DNA from: [Empedobacter] haloabium
GTDB lineage: Bacteria > Pseudomonadota > Gammaproteobacteria > Burkholderiales > Burkholderiaceae_D
Length of the DNA: 64,000 nucleotides
Direction: 5' to 3'
NCBI GenBank assembly: GCA_008011715.2
Contig: CP136508.1
Span: 3,224,001-3,288,000, forward strand
Made by a program: the position numbers and the translations under genes. Below the pieces are notes generated by a model. That model was not told where the DNA came from and ran no database searches. It was given only the letters and a program-made list of their open reading frames with translations. Below, one piece after another: positions 1 through 9,604 of this stretch (positions are counted from its first letter, which is position 1; each line of letters starts with the position of its first letter).

Positions 1-1060
1 CGCTTGCATTGTTACTCTTCATGGAAATGGTGGGCTTGTCGGCAGGCGTCGTGCATACCTCGGCACCCAGTTGAGCGACGCTGGCGACTTGGCCGGCTTC
101 GCGCTTCTTGCTTGCTTCGTGCTGCGCCTTCTTGTGCGCGGCCGCATTGGCGTTGCGCATCTGGTCCTCGTGCATCTGCTGGGCCATGCACTTCGTGCCC
201 GGTTCGACGCACAGGTTGACGATGGCGCTGTACAGGGTCGGATCGACCGCCGCGTAACGGCGTACCGGGTCCTTCTCGCTCGGCTTGGCCAGCTGCAGGT
301 AGTCGGTACGGGTCAGTTCGCCGCCGCCGGCCTTCGTCTTGGCCACCCACGCGTCGAAGTCACCCTGCGGCATCGCGTGGTACTTGAAGCGCATGTGCGA
401 GAAACCGGCGCCGCTGTAGTTTGACGAGAAACCGTCGTACGTGCCGGCCTTGTTCATGACGGCATTGAGCTGCGTTTCCATGGCCGGCATCGTGTAGATC
501 ATGCCTGCCATCGCCGGGATGTAGAACGCGTTCATCACGGTGGAGGCGGTCATCTTGAACTTGATCGGACGGTCGACCGGCGTCACCAGTTCGTTGACGG
601 TGGCGATGCCCTGCTCCGGGTAGATGAACAGCCACTTCCAGTCCAGCGCCACCACTTCCACCGTCATCGGCGTGACGCCGGCGGGGATCGGACGCTTCTC
701 GTCCAGGCGCTGCAGCGGACGGTACGGGTCCAGCAGGTGGGTGCTGATCCAGGTGATCGCGCCCAGCACGATGATCAGCAGCAGGGGCACGCCCCAGATC
801 ACCAGCTCCAGCTTGGTGGAGTGGTCCCAGTCGGGATCGTATTTTGCCGCGGTGTTATTTTTACGATAACGCCAGGCGAACAGCAACGTGAGGAAGATGA
901 CGGGAACGACGATCAGCAGCATCAGGAAAGTCGAGATGACCACCAGATGAGCCTGCTGCGCCGCGATATCACCGGACGGATTCAACACCACCGTATTGCA
1001 GCCGGCAAGCCACAACAGGGGGAGAAGCATCAGTCCGCTGCGAACTTTTGATGATTTCAT
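1..1060 (-). CDS. cyoA: Cytochrome bo3 ubiquinol oxidase subunit II (CyoA), partial
   Basis: The reading frame is open from the ATG at 1060 to the window edge, giving about 353 residues without a stop. It starts with a lipoprotein signal ending LAGC, which gives an N-terminal lipidated Cys. Two hydrophobic helices follow, and then the periplasmic cupredoxin-like domain with the CyoA-type stretch around TVEVVALDWKWLFIYPEQG. CyoA is the membrane-anchored subunit II of the proton-pumping quinol oxidase; this family lacks the CuA site of true cytochrome c oxidases. The C-terminal tail after about residue 290 is rich in Ala, Lys and Gln, as in several betaproteobacterial CyoAs. The rest of the cyo operon should lie to the left of the window. 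It is divergent from the MHS transporter at 1317. Confidence 0.93.
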   Translation of the reverse strand, partial: MKSSKVRSGLMLLPLLWLAGCNTVVLNPSGDIAAQQAHLVVISTFLMLLIVVPVIFLTLLFAWRYRKNNTAAKYDPDWDHSTKLELVIWGVPLLLIIVLGAITWISTHLLDPYRPLQRLDEKRPIPAGVTPMTVEVVALDWKWLFIYPEQGIATVNELVTPVDRPIKFKMTASTVMNAFYIPAMAGMIYTMPAMETQLNAVMNKAGTYDGFSSNYSGAGFSHMRFKYHAMPQGDFDAWVAKTKAGGGELTRTDYLQLAKPSEKDPVRRYAAVDPTLYSAIVNLCVEPGTKCMAQQMHEDQMRNANAAAHKKAQHEASKKREAGQVASVAQLGAEVCTTPADKPTISMKSNNAS

Positions 1061-1203
1061 TAAGTTATGTGCGCTACAGAGGATTGAGAACATGTTACTG
1101 TACCGTTACAGGCATGCGGAATGGAATTGGACACTTTGTCCCACCCCCGGTGTCATGCCCGCTGCCATCACTGGCGGCCGGGACGGTGGTCAACTCGGTG
1201 TTC

Positions 1204-1255
1204 AGCTATACGGCGCGGCTATACGGCGCAGCTGTACGGCACGACTGTACGGCGT
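1204..1255. repeat. 13-bp tandem repeat, four imperfect copies
   Basis: Four consecutive 13-bp units of the form (A/G)(G/A)CT(A/G)TACGGC(G/A)(C/T) lie in the cyoA/MHS-transporter divergent intergenic region. The last copy ends about 60 bases before the transporter ATG. The two left copies read CTATACGGC and the two right copies CTGTACGGC. They could be iterated operator half-sites or a slippage array. Confidence 0.8.
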
Positions 1256-1316
1256 TCAAGTGGCGCATTTTGCTAAGACTTGTGAACAATGACATGAGAG
1301 ACATAAGGTAACGACC

Positions 1317-2672
1317 ATGGCAACGACTACTTTTGACGGCACCCACCCTCCAGGCCAACCGGATTATCAGCCAAGTCCGACCAGTGGCGGCGCACGCAAC
1401 ATTAATGCTAGGGACGGCGAGATCCATCCCGGCGAAATCGCCGTCGGCGTCGTGATCGGGCGCGCTTCCGAGTACTTCGACTTCTTCGTCTACGCGATCG
1501 CCTCGGTGCTCGTGTTCCCCTCGCTGTTCTTCCCGTTCGACGACCGGCTCAACGCCACGTTGTATTCTTTCGTCATCTTCTCGTTCGCCTTCATCGCCCG
1601 CCCCTTCGGCACCCTGCTGTTCATGTGGGTGCAGCGGCGTTATTCGCGCGAAGGCAAGCTGACCGGAGCCCTGTTCCTGCTCGGCACGGCCACCGTGGGC
1701 ATGGCCTTCCTGCCCACTTATGCCGAAGCCGGCAATACCGGCATCGTGCTGCTGGCCTTCTTCCGCATCTGCCAGGGCATCGCCCAGGGCGGCTCGTGGG
1801 ATGGCCTGCCGTCGCTGCTGGCCCTGAACGCGCCGCAGAACAAGCGCGGCTGGTATGCCATGCTGGGCCAGCTGGGCGCACCGGTCGGCTTCATCGTCGC
1901 CGCCGGTATCTTCGCCTACATGGTGGCCAACCTGTCGGCGCTCGACTTCCTCGACTGGGGCTGGCGCTTCCCGTTCTTCGTGGCCTTCGCCATCAACGTG
2001 GTCGCGCTGTTTGCCCGCCTGCGCCTGGTCTCCACGCCTGAATACTCGCGGCTGCTGGACGAACGCGAGCTGGAGCCGGTCGGCCTGTCCGAGCTGTCCC
2101 ACACGCAAGGCCGCAACATCATCATCGGCGCGCTGGCCGCGCTGGCCAGCTATGCGCTGTTCCACCTGGTCACCGTGTTCCCGCTGTCGTGGGTGCAGCT
2201 GTACTCGACCCGCTCGCTGGACGGCTTCCTGGTGCTGCAGATGTGGGGCGCGGCGCTGGCGATCGTCGGCACCGTCGCTTCCGGCCTGATCGCCGACCGC
2301 TTCGGCCGCCGCACCACGCTGGGCACGCTGGCCGCGCTGATCGCCGTGTTCTCCGGCTTCGTGCCGACCTTGATGCAGGGCGGCGAGATGGGCCAGAACA
2401 TCTTCATCCTGGTCGGCTTTGCCCTGCTGGGCCTGTCGTACGGCCAGGCGGCCGGCGCCGTGACGGCCAACTTCGCGCCGCGTCACCGCTACACGGGCGC
2501 GGCGCTGACGTCCGACCTGTCCTGGCTGGTCGGCGCCGCGTTCGCCCCGCTGGTGGCACTGGGCCTGTCGGCGCACTTCGGCCTGGGTTATGTCAGCCTG
2601 TACCTGCTGTCGGGCGCGGTCGGCTCGCTGGCGGCTTTGTCGGTGAACCGGGCGCTGGAAATCCGCGATTGA
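1317..2672 (+). CDS. MFS transporter of the metabolite:H+ symporter (MHS) type
   Basis: A 451-residue protein of the inner membrane with about 12 predicted hydrophobic segments. Its first helix is preceded by the sequence GVVIGRASEYFDFFVYAIAS, typical of MHS-family sugar/organic-acid:proton symporters (ProP, KgtP, ShiA relatives). The repeated MFS loop motif appears as ADRFGRRT near residue 330. An AGGTAA-like ribosome-binding site precedes the ATG. The substrate cannot be read from sequence. A transporter of this kind divergent from cyoA is a recurrent arrangement in Burkholderiales (recalled). The gene ends at a palindromic repeat shared with the convergent GGDEF-EAL gene. Confidence 0.85.
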   Translation: MATTTFDGTHPPGQPDYQPSPTSGGARNINARDGEIHPGEIAVGVVIGRASEYFDFFVYAIASVLVFPSLFFPFDDRLNATLYSFVIFSFAFIARPFGTLLFMWVQRRYSREGKLTGALFLLGTATVGMAFLPTYAEAGNTGIVLLAFFRICQGIAQGGSWDGLPSLLALNAPQNKRGWYAMLGQLGAPVGFIVAAGIFAYMVANLSALDFLDWGWRFPFFVAFAINVVALFARLRLVSTPEYSRLLDERELEPVGLSELSHTQGRNIIIGALAALASYALFHLVTVFPLSWVQLYSTRSLDGFLVLQMWGAALAIVGTVASGLIADRFGRRTTLGTLAALIAVFSGFVPTLMQGGEMGQNIFILVGFALLGLSYGQAAGAVTANFAPRHRYTGAALTSDLSWLVGAAFAPLVALGLSAHFGLGYVSLYLLSGAVGSLAALSVNRALEIRD

Positions 2673-2704
2673 TGTGACGCCCGGCCGGCCCGCGGCTCGT
2701 CAAG

Positions 2705-2843
2705 GCTTGGGGTCTGTCCCTGCAAGGGACTGACCCCGGTTTTACTTGGCGACCGGAATGATGACGCGGTAGGCTGGCAACAAACCGTTCTTCCCTGCCG
2801 CGGAAGAAAACCGGGGTCAGTCCCGAAGGGACAGACCCCAAGC
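2705..2843. repeat. Palindromic repeat family A, copy 1 (convergent intergenic)
   Basis: Two hairpins built on GGGGTCTGTCCCT / AGGGACTGACCCC are arranged head to head, so the whole element is also an inverted repeat (outer arms begin GCTTGGGGTCTGTCCC and end with its complement). The inner boundary is GGTTTT / AAAACC around a core of about 60 bases. It lies between the stops of two convergent genes and probably acts as a two-way terminator. Confidence 0.85.
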
Positions 2844-2883
2844 ACGGAACGCCGTCGGTGGCTTTGGAAGACTCGCGGTGGGT

Positions 2884-5394
2884 TCAGCGTCCGCTGCCCA
2901 GCAGGACAGCCGCCTCCCGCTCCGGCACCGGCCGGCTGCACAGGAAGCCCTGGATCTCGTCGCAGCCCTCCTCCTTCAGGTAGGCCAGCTGCTCGGGCGT
3001 TTCCACTCCCTCGGCGATGATGCGGAACGCCAGGCTGTGGCCCAGCGCGATGATCGAGCGCACGATCGCCGCCCCGGGGGGATCGTCCAGCATGTCGCGC
3101 ACGAAACTCTGGTCGATCTTCAGGTAGTCGATCGGGAAGCGGCGCAGGTAGTTCAGGCTCGAATAGCCCGTGCCGAAGTCGTCGATCGACAGGCAGATGC
3201 CCATCTCCTTCAGCTGGCTCATCGCGGCGATGACGACGTCCACGTTGTGCATCATGACGCTTTCCGTCAGCTCCAGCTCCAGGTAGCGCGGCTCCAGGCC
3301 GCTCACTTCCAGCGCGTCCTTCACTTCCTGCACGAAGGCGGCGTGGCGGAACTGGCGCGCCGAGACGTTGACGGCCACCGGCACCGGCGCCAGCCCGGCC
3401 TGCTGCCACGCCACCGCCTGCAGGCACGCGGTCTTGAGCACCCATTCGCCGATCTCGACGATGCGCCCGGTTTCCTCGGCCACGCTGACGAAGCGCACCG
3501 GCGACACCAGCCCCAGTTCGGGATGCTGCCAGCGCAGTAGCGCCTCCAGCCCCACCACACGGCCGCTGACGCAATCCACCCGCGGCTGGAAATACAGCAG
3601 GAACTCGTTGCGCACCAGTGCATGGCGCAGGTGACCTTCGATCAGCGTGCGCTCGGTCACGCGGTCGTTCATCTCTTCCGTATAGAACTGCAACTGGTTG
3701 CGGCCGCCGTCTTTCGCCCGGTACAGCGCGATGTCGGCATGCTTGAACAGCGAGGAACCCGTTTCGCCGTCGCGCGGATAGACCGCCACGCCCATGCTGC
3801 AGGTGAGGGCCAGGTCGTGCGCGCCGAGGCGCATCGGCGCGCTGACGGCCTCCAGGATCGTCTGCACGGTGCGTTGCGACAGGCCGCCACCGGGCTGGTC
3901 CAGCAGCAGTAGGATGAATTCGTCGCCGCCCAGGCGCGCCACCGTGTCCGAGTCGCGCAGGGCCGCGCGCAGGCGTTCGCCCACCGTCTGCAGCAGGCTG
4001 TCGCCGACCGCGTGGCCCAGGGTATCGTTGATCAGCTTGAAGTTGTCCAGGTCCAGCACCACCACCCACAGCTGGTTGCGGTAGCGCGCCGCGTAGCTGA
4101 TGGCCTGGTCGAGGCGGTCGCGGAACAGGTTGCGGTTGGGCAGGCCCGTCAATGCGTCGTGGGTGGACTGGTGCTCCAGGTCCTGCTGGTAGCGCATCGT
4201 GTCGGTGATGTCGTTGATGACGCCGACCCAATGCGTCACCTTGCCGCCGCTGTCCAGCACGGGCGCGATGTGCAGCTGGTTCCAGAACAGCGTGCCATCC
4301 TTGCGGTAGTTGCGCAGCACCACGGTGGCCTCGCGGTTGGTCTGCAGCGCGTCGCGCAGCAGGTACAGGCCTTCCTGATCGCGGTCGTCGGCCTGCAGGA
4401 AGCGGCAGTCCTGGCCCACCACGTCGGCCAGCTCGTAGCCGGAAATGCGGGCGAAGGCGGGATTGGCGTAGACGATCACATCCTGCCGGTTGACCTGGCG
4501 CGTGATGACGATGGCGTTGACGCTGGCGTCCAGCGCCCGGCTCTGCAGGCGCAGCGTCTCCTCGGCCTTGCGGCGCGACGTGATGTCCTCCAGCGTGCCC
4601 AGCATGCCGATGATGGCGCCTTCCGGACCGTACAGGGGCAGCTTGTTGACGAGGTAGCGGCGCTGTTTGCCGTCCGGCCCCGTCAGCGTGTCTTCCCTGT
4701 CCAGCAGCGGGTGGCCGGTGTCGACGACGATGCGGTCCTCGGCCGCCATGCGCTGGGCCTGGCGGCGCCAGATCAGGTTCTCGTCGCTCTTGCCCACCAC
4801 TTCCTGCGGATCGTCCAGCCCGGCCGCTTCGGCGAATACCCGGTTGCAACCGACGTAATGCAAGTCGAGGTCCTTCCAGTACACCTGGTGCGGCATCGTG
4901 TCGATCAGGCTGCGGTACAGCTGCTCCGAGCGGTACAGGGCCCGCTCGGTGGCCTGCTGCGCCGTCACGTCCAGCGCGAACACCAGGCGGGCCCGGTGCC
5001 CCAGGTAGGTCACCGCGTGGGACGAGATGCGCACCGCGATCGGCGTGCCGTCGCGCTTCAGGTGGGTCCACACGCCGGACGACTGCGGCATCTTCTGCTC
5101 GCCGGCCGTGGTCGCCAGGTCCGCGTCCAGGCGCGCGTGCTCGTCGCGCGGGCGGATGTCGCGGATCGTCATGTGCAGGAACTCATCCGTCGTGTAGCCA
5201 TAATGGCGGCAAGCGGCGGCATTGACGCGCAGGAAGCGCAGCGTGTCGACGTCGTAGATCCACATCGGCTGCGGATGGTCCTGGAACAGGTCGCCGAAGC
5301 GCGTCAGGATGCGCGCCGCGGCGGCATGCGGACTGCGGCCGTACACGGGCAGGCCCTTCCTTCGATTCGCTGCGGCACGATACTGGCCTTTCAT
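2884..5394 (-). CDS. PAS-PAS-PAS-GGDEF-EAL cyclic-di-GMP signalling protein
   Basis: An 836-residue protein without clear membrane helices. Three PAS domains occupy roughly residues 35-410 (for example MWIYDVDTLRFLRVNAAA and a later VYANPAFARISGYE). They are followed by a GGDEF domain (about 420-575; LDLDNFKLINDTLGHA, signature RLGGDEF) and an EAL domain (about 585-830; LEALLRW, ELTESVMM, DDFGTGYSSLNYL, KIDQSF). The GGDEF A-site and the EAL metal-binding residues look intact, so either synthesis or hydrolysis of c-di-GMP is possible. In such tandem proteins the phosphodiesterase activity often dominates (family knowledge). It probably senses a cytoplasmic redox, gas or small-molecule cue through PAS. 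ATG at 5394 is the first in frame. Confidence 0.92.
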   Translation of the reverse strand: MKGQYRAAANRRKGLPVYGRSPHAAAARILTRFGDLFQDHPQPMWIYDVDTLRFLRVNAAACRHYGYTTDEFLHMTIRDIRPRDEHARLDADLATTAGEQKMPQSSGVWTHLKRDGTPIAVRISSHAVTYLGHRARLVFALDVTAQQATERALYRSEQLYRSLIDTMPHQVYWKDLDLHYVGCNRVFAEAAGLDDPQEVVGKSDENLIWRRQAQRMAAEDRIVVDTGHPLLDREDTLTGPDGKQRRYLVNKLPLYGPEGAIIGMLGTLEDITSRRKAEETLRLQSRALDASVNAIVITRQVNRQDVIVYANPAFARISGYELADVVGQDCRFLQADDRDQEGLYLLRDALQTNREATVVLRNYRKDGTLFWNQLHIAPVLDSGGKVTHWVGVINDITDTMRYQQDLEHQSTHDALTGLPNRNLFRDRLDQAISYAARYRNQLWVVVLDLDNFKLINDTLGHAVGDSLLQTVGERLRAALRDSDTVARLGGDEFILLLLDQPGGGLSQRTVQTILEAVSAPMRLGAHDLALTCSMGVAVYPRDGETGSSLFKHADIALYRAKDGGRNQLQFYTEEMNDRVTERTLIEGHLRHALVRNEFLLYFQPRVDCVSGRVVGLEALLRWQHPELGLVSPVRFVSVAEETGRIVEIGEWVLKTACLQAVAWQQAGLAPVPVAVNVSARQFRHAAFVQEVKDALEVSGLEPRYLELELTESVMMHNVDVVIAAMSQLKEMGICLSIDDFGTGYSSLNYLRRFPIDYLKIDQSFVRDMLDDPPGAAIVRSIIALGHSLAFRIIAEGVETPEQLAYLKEEGCDEIQGFLCSRPVPEREAAVLLGSGR

Positions 5395-5499
5395 GCGGCT
5401 CCCCGGCAGTGGTCCATGTGATAACTATATCCCAGGCGGGCCGCACTGTGCGCAATGCCGTCGTGGCGGGACCGCCACAGCACCGCCAATGCCGAGCTC

Positions 5500-5537
5500 G
5501 TGTCCTACCGTGGGGTCACGGCACCAAAGTGGGACAC
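5500..5537. repeat. Inverted repeat family B, copy 1
   Basis: An imperfect palindrome opening GTGTCCTACC and closing GTGGGACAC, with ACCAAA in the right half. It resembles the element at 37567-37603 read in reverse. It lies in the 255-bp gap upstream of the hemerythrin gene. Confidence 0.65.
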
Positions 5538-5649
5538 GGCCTCGGCGGTGACAGCGCGGGCTGCGCCGACAGCGCGCTGCGGCGTTTTCCTACGCCGCGT
5601 GCCGCGTTGGCGTTCTAACATGAGACGTTGCCAAGACAAGGAGAAGACG

Positions 5650-6237
5650 ATGTTTTCACTGAACAAGCTGAGCCCGACGATCACGGACATGATCCGCTTC
5701 GACCACTCGCACACACTGGTGACGTTCCACCAGTACACGACGACCCAGAAGCCGAAGGTGAAAAAGGCGCTGGCGGAAACGATCTGCACCGCGCTGGAGA
5801 TCCACGCCACGCTCGAAGAGGAGATTTTCTATCCCGCGATGCGCGAGCTGGAGGGCAGTGACCCGACCATGCTGAAAGCCGAGCCGGAGCATAACGAGAT
5901 GCGCCGCGTCATCGCCGCCCTGCGCGCGACCGACGCCGCCGACCCGCGCCACGACCAGCTGATCCATGAGCTGATGCGCGACGTGATGCACCACGTGGCG
6001 GACGAGGAAACGGTACTGCTGCCCGATGCCGAGCGGCTGATGACGCAGGACCGCCTGAGCGAGCTGGGCGCGCAGATGACGAAGCGCCGCATGCAGCTGG
6101 TCACGCCGCAGGCCGGCAAGATCGCCCGCGACACGGCGGTGGGCTTCTCCGGCAGCACGGCGGCGATGGTGGTGGGCGTGGCCGGGGCCGCGTTTGCCGC
6201 CAGCAAGCTGCTGGGGCGCAAGCCGGCGCATGCATAG
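5650..6237 (+). CDS. Hemerythrin HHE-domain protein
   Basis: 195 residues. Residues about 10-150 form a hemerythrin-like four-helix bundle, with candidate iron-binding residues in FDHSHTLV, the HATLEEEIFYPAM segment, EPEHNEM and MHHVADEETVLLP. Such proteins bind a di-iron centre and are associated with O2, NO or iron handling (family knowledge). The C-terminus carries a glycine/alanine-rich hydrophobic stretch (GSTAAMVVGVAGAAFAASKL) that may anchor or oligomerise it. The ATG at 5650 is preceded by AAGGAGAAGACG, a clear ribosome-binding site; the frame is open further upstream but without a comparable start. It stands alone between repeats. Confidence 0.88.
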   Translation: MFSLNKLSPTITDMIRFDHSHTLVTFHQYTTTQKPKVKKALAETICTALEIHATLEEEIFYPAMRELEGSDPTMLKAEPEHNEMRRVIAALRATDAADPRHDQLIHELMRDVMHHVADEETVLLPDAERLMTQDRLSELGAQMTKRRMQLVTPQAGKIARDTAVGFSGSTAAMVVGVAGAAFAASKLLGRKPAHA

Positions 6238-6257
6238 GGTCTGCGGCGCTGGAGGCA

Positions 6258-6345
6258 TTGGGGTCTGTCCCTTCAGGGACTGACCCCGAAGTTTGCTGGC
6301 GGATCAAAAGAACTTCGGGGTCCGTCCCAAAGGGACAGACCCCAA
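6258..6345. repeat. Palindromic repeat family A, copy 2 (convergent intergenic)
   Basis: The same head-to-head hairpin pair as at 2705, with a short core of about 22 bases and inner boundaries GAAGTTTGC / GAACTTC. The right arm ends in an A8 run, which on the minus strand gives a U-tract immediately before the hairpin and so does not by itself make an intrinsic terminator for the MCP gene. It lies between the hemerythrin and chemoreceptor stops. Confidence 0.85.
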
Positions 6346-6429
6346 AAAAAAGCCGGGCGGCGCAACTGGTGCGCGGCCCGGCAAACGCCGACATTTCCCT
6401 GCTAGAAGAATCCCGTCAGCGGGGGATGA

Positions 6430-8523
6430 TCAGAAGGTTTCCCACTCGTCGCCGCCCACCGTTTCGGTGACGCGGCTCTTGGCCTTGGCCGGCACGACCG
6501 GGGCCACCGCGCGCGGCGACGGCAGGCTGGCGCGCGGTGCCGCCGCCACGGCCGGCGCAACCGCCGGCTCGGCGTCCACACCACCGATGCGGAACTCACC
6601 CACCAGCGCCACCAGCGTGTCGGCCTGGTGCTGCAGGCTTTCCGCCGCGGCCGCCGCCTCTTCCACCAGCGCCGCGTTCTGCTGCGTCACGCCGTCCATC
6701 TGCACCACCGCCTGGTTGATCTGGGCGATGCCGCTGCTTTGCTCGCCGCTGGCCGCGGCGATCTCGCTGATGATGGCGGCCACGCGCTGCACGCTGGCCA
6801 CCACCTCGTCCATCGTGCCGCCGGCATCGGCCACCAGCCGGCTGCCCTGCTCCACCTGCGTGACCGAGTCGCCGATCAGCTGCTTGATCTCCTTGGCCGC
6901 CGACGCGCTGCGCTGCGCCAGGTTGCGCACCTCGCTCGCCACGACCGCGAAGCCGCGGCCCTGCTCGCCGGCGCGCGCCGCTTCCACGGCCGCGTTCAGC
7001 GCCAGGATATTGGTCTGGAAGGCGATGCCGTCGATCACGCTGATGATGTCCACCACCTTGTTCGACGAGGCATTGATCGAGGCCATCGTATCGACCACCT
7101 GCGCCACCACGGCGCCGCCGCGTACCGCCACTTCCGAGGCCGAGGCGGCCAGCTGGCGCGCCTGGACCGCATTGTCCGAGTTCTGCTTGACCGTGCTGGT
7201 CAGCTCCTCCATCGACGCCGCCGTTTCCTCCAGCGCGCTGGCCTGCTGCTCGGTGCGGGCGGAGAGGTCATGGTTGCCCTGGCTGATCTCGGCGCTGGCC
7301 ACCGCCACCGCGTCCGAGCTGTGGCGCACCCGCGCCAGCACGTGTTCGATCTTGGCCACGAAGTCGTTGAAGCCGCGGCCGATCACGGCCAGCTCGTCGT
7401 TGCCCCGTACCGTCAGGCGCGCCGACAGGTCGGCATTGCCGCCGGCCAGCTGCGTCATCGTGCGGGCCAGGCTGCGCAGCGGCCGGGTCAGGCGATTGAG
7501 CGTGCACACCATCGCCACGGCGGCGGCCAGCGCGCACAGCACCGAGACCAGCGTGGTATACATCAGCAACTCGCGCGCGGCGGCCGTGGCCACGCTGCGC
7601 GGGAACGACAGGCGCACGGCCCACGGGGCGATGTCCGGATGCAGCAGCAGCGGCTGCAGCATGTGGACGACGCCCTCGGCGTCCTCGTATTCATGCGACT
7701 TGCCGGCCTTGACGGCGGCCAGCGCCGCGGGCGGCAGGTCCTGCGCTGCCTTGCCGTTGCGTGCCGCATCGGGATGGCTGGCATACATGCCGCCGTTCGA
7801 GACCAATGCCAGGCTGCTGCCTTCCATCGTCGTCATGTCGGCCAGGATCTTGCCCAGCTGCGTCAGCATCAGGTCGGCCGTGGTCACGCCGGCGAACTTG
7901 CCCTCGATGACGATGGGCGCCACCAGCGACGCCATCAGCACGTCCTTGCCGTTGACCGGATACACATACGGGTCGGTAAACAGCACCTTGCCGGTGCGCT
8001 TGGGCACGTCGTACCAGTCGTTCGCGCCCGGCGCCGTGGTGAACTCGATCGGCGTGACGGCCACGCCGCCGGCCGGATTGCGGGTGAAGTACGGCATGTG
8101 GCGGCCGCTGGCGTCCCACGTGGGACCCTTGCCGGCGTAGTCGGCGTCCTTGCCGTCCAGCGCGTCCGGTTCCCAGGCGATCGCGGTACCGACGATGTCG
8201 TCCGACGACAGCAGCACGGCCTTGGCGACCTCGATCTGCTGCTCGCGCGTCAGCGCCATGCCGGTGCCGCGGGTCGCGCGCAAGGCGGCGCTGACGCCCT
8301 GCACCGTCGACAGGTTGGCGGTGATGCGGCTGGCCAGCGCATGCGCGGCCTCGCGGCTGGTCGTATGGGCCAGCTTCAGCGCCGCGTCTTCCGCGCTGGC
8401 GCTGCTGCGCAAGCCCGTGACGGCCGCCGTGATGGCCAGGCTCAGCACCACGAGCGCCGTGGCGGCGGCACAGATGCGGGCGTTCAGGGACAGCGCCAGG
8501 CGGGGTTTGCTCATCTCGGTCAT
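6430..8523 (-). CDS. Methyl-accepting chemotaxis protein with Cache sensor
   Basis: A 697-residue inner-membrane receptor. It has an N-terminal helix (about 11-33), a long periplasmic Cache-type domain (about 40-330; [18 protein letters not shown] is typical), a second helix (about 335-357), HAMP and the MCP signalling domain. The signalling tip reads [20 protein letters not shown]. The final residues are EWETF, matching the NWETF-type pentapeptide that tethers CheR and CheB. Short alanine-rich linkers precede it. The ligand is unknown; Cache receptors often bind amino or organic acids. An alternative ATG lies three codons in. Confidence 0.93.
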   Translation of the reverse strand: MTEMSKPRLALSLNARICAAATALVVLSLAITAAVTGLRSSASAEDAALKLAHTTSREAAHALASRITANLSTVQGVSAALRATRGTGMALTREQQIEVAKAVLLSSDDIVGTAIAWEPDALDGKDADYAGKGPTWDASGRHMPYFTRNPAGGVAVTPIEFTTAPGANDWYDVPKRTGKVLFTDPYVYPVNGKDVLMASLVAPIVIEGKFAGVTTADLMLTQLGKILADMTTMEGSSLALVSNGGMYASHPDAARNGKAAQDLPPAALAAVKAGKSHEYEDAEGVVHMLQPLLLHPDIAPWAVRLSFPRSVATAAARELLMYTTLVSVLCALAAAVAMVCTLNRLTRPLRSLARTMTQLAGGNADLSARLTVRGNDELAVIGRGFNDFVAKIEHVLARVRHSSDAVAVASAEISQGNHDLSARTEQQASALEETAASMEELTSTVKQNSDNAVQARQLAASASEVAVRGGAVVAQVVDTMASINASSNKVVDIISVIDGIAFQTNILALNAAVEAARAGEQGRGFAVVASEVRNLAQRSASAAKEIKQLIGDSVTQVEQGSRLVADAGGTMDEVVASVQRVAAIISEIAAASGEQSSGIAQINQAVVQMDGVTQQNAALVEEAAAAAESLQHQADTLVALVGEFRIGGVDAEPAVAPAVAAAPRASLPSPRAVAPVVPAKAKSRVTETVGGDEWETF

Positions 8524-8549
8524 GAAGTCGTGCTGCGATAAAGGACTCG

Positions 8550-9344
8550 TTAGAAGGTACGCGTCAGCGACACCACCAGGGCGCCTTTGCTCACGTCGCT
8601 GTAGTGCAGCGTGCCGCCGCTCGGCACGCCGGTCGTGTAGCTCTTGTAGATGTCGGTCTTGCCCCAGGCGCGGGTGTAGGCCACGGCCGTGCTCCAGCCG
8701 CCGCCCAGGGTCTTCGTCACGCCGGCCTTGGCATCGCGCCAGTTCCAGATGTCGTTGCCGTTGCCGGCCACGCGGCCATCGCCGGCGTGCAGGTTCAGGG
8801 TCCAGCCGTCGCCCAGGTCATGATTCACGCCCACGTCCAGGTAGCCCGTGCCGCGCGCATTGGTGATGCCGAAGAAGTCCTTCGTCACCGTGTAGTTGTA
8901 CTTGCCATAGAAGGATTTGTAGGTCAGGCCGGCCGACAGTTCCGCGTAGTCGAACTTGGTGCCCGTGGCGCTGATCACGGCGCCCGGGTACTTGTAGTAG
9001 TACGCCAGCGCGCTGTAGCCGATGTCGCCCACGCTGCCGCTGTAGCCGCCATAGATGTCCCATTCCACCGTGCCCTTCTCGACGAAGCGGTCGCTGATGG
9101 TCGAGACCCAGGTGCCGGCCGACCAGCCGCTCGGGTGCGCGTAATCCAGGCCCGCCTGCGCGGCCGGCTTGCCCCAGGTCTGGCGCACGCCACGCGAGAC
9201 GTACTGCGACACGACGCTGGCGTTGCCGGTCAGCGTGGCACCGGCCGCGGCGTCCTCGGCGTGGGCGAGCGAGGGGGCGAAAAGGGAGGCGCTGCAAAGC
9301 GACAGGCAAAGCGCGGGCATCAGCCGTCCGAGGCCATTGTTCAT
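8550..9344 (-). CDS. TorF-family putative outer-membrane porin
   Basis: 264 residues with a signal peptide ending ...PSLAHA-ED and beta-barrel-like alternating sequence rich in Tyr, Gly and Trp. Hallmarks are [19 protein letters not shown] near the mature N-terminus and the C-terminal phenylalanine (SLTRTF) used for outer-membrane insertion. TorF-type proteins (Gcw_chp) are predicted porins of unknown substrate. It lies just upstream of the chemoreceptor gene on the same strand (26-bp gap), so the two may be cotranscribed. Confidence 0.85.
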   Translation of the reverse strand: MNNGLGRLMPALCLSLCSASLFAPSLAHAEDAAAGATLTGNASVVSQYVSRGVRQTWGKPAAQAGLDYAHPSGWSAGTWVSTISDRFVEKGTVEWDIYGGYSGSVGDIGYSALAYYYKYPGAVISATGTKFDYAELSAGLTYKSFYGKYNYTVTKDFFGITNARGTGYLDVGVNHDLGDGWTLNLHAGDGRVAGNGNDIWNWRDAKAGVTKTLGGGWSTAVAYTRAWGKTDIYKSYTTGVPSGGTLHYSDVSKGALVVSLTRTF

Positions 9345-9604
9345 GGTAGTGATCCGTAAAAAGTCAGTGGCGGCGGCGCCGCGGGAAAGGAAAGGTTGAA
9401 GTATCCGTACAGCAATAGTACAACGAGGGCTCGTGAATATTGGTGAGATTTAACCTTTCAACCACGCATTTTTACGTTTGACGCACATCAATACAACAGA
9501 ACGGCGCCCGTCGTTGCAGGCGTTCTAACGAGTTGCCAGGGGCGCATCGGCTTTGCCAGCACCCGCCGGTGGCGTGGTACACTGCGGCCCTCATCCAAGC
9601 CATC

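Noticed and set aside
1206-2576. A 456-residue minus-strand frame opposite the MHS transporter
   Set aside because: Gln/Arg/His-rich shadow; the transporter frame has normal membrane helices and a ribosome-binding site.
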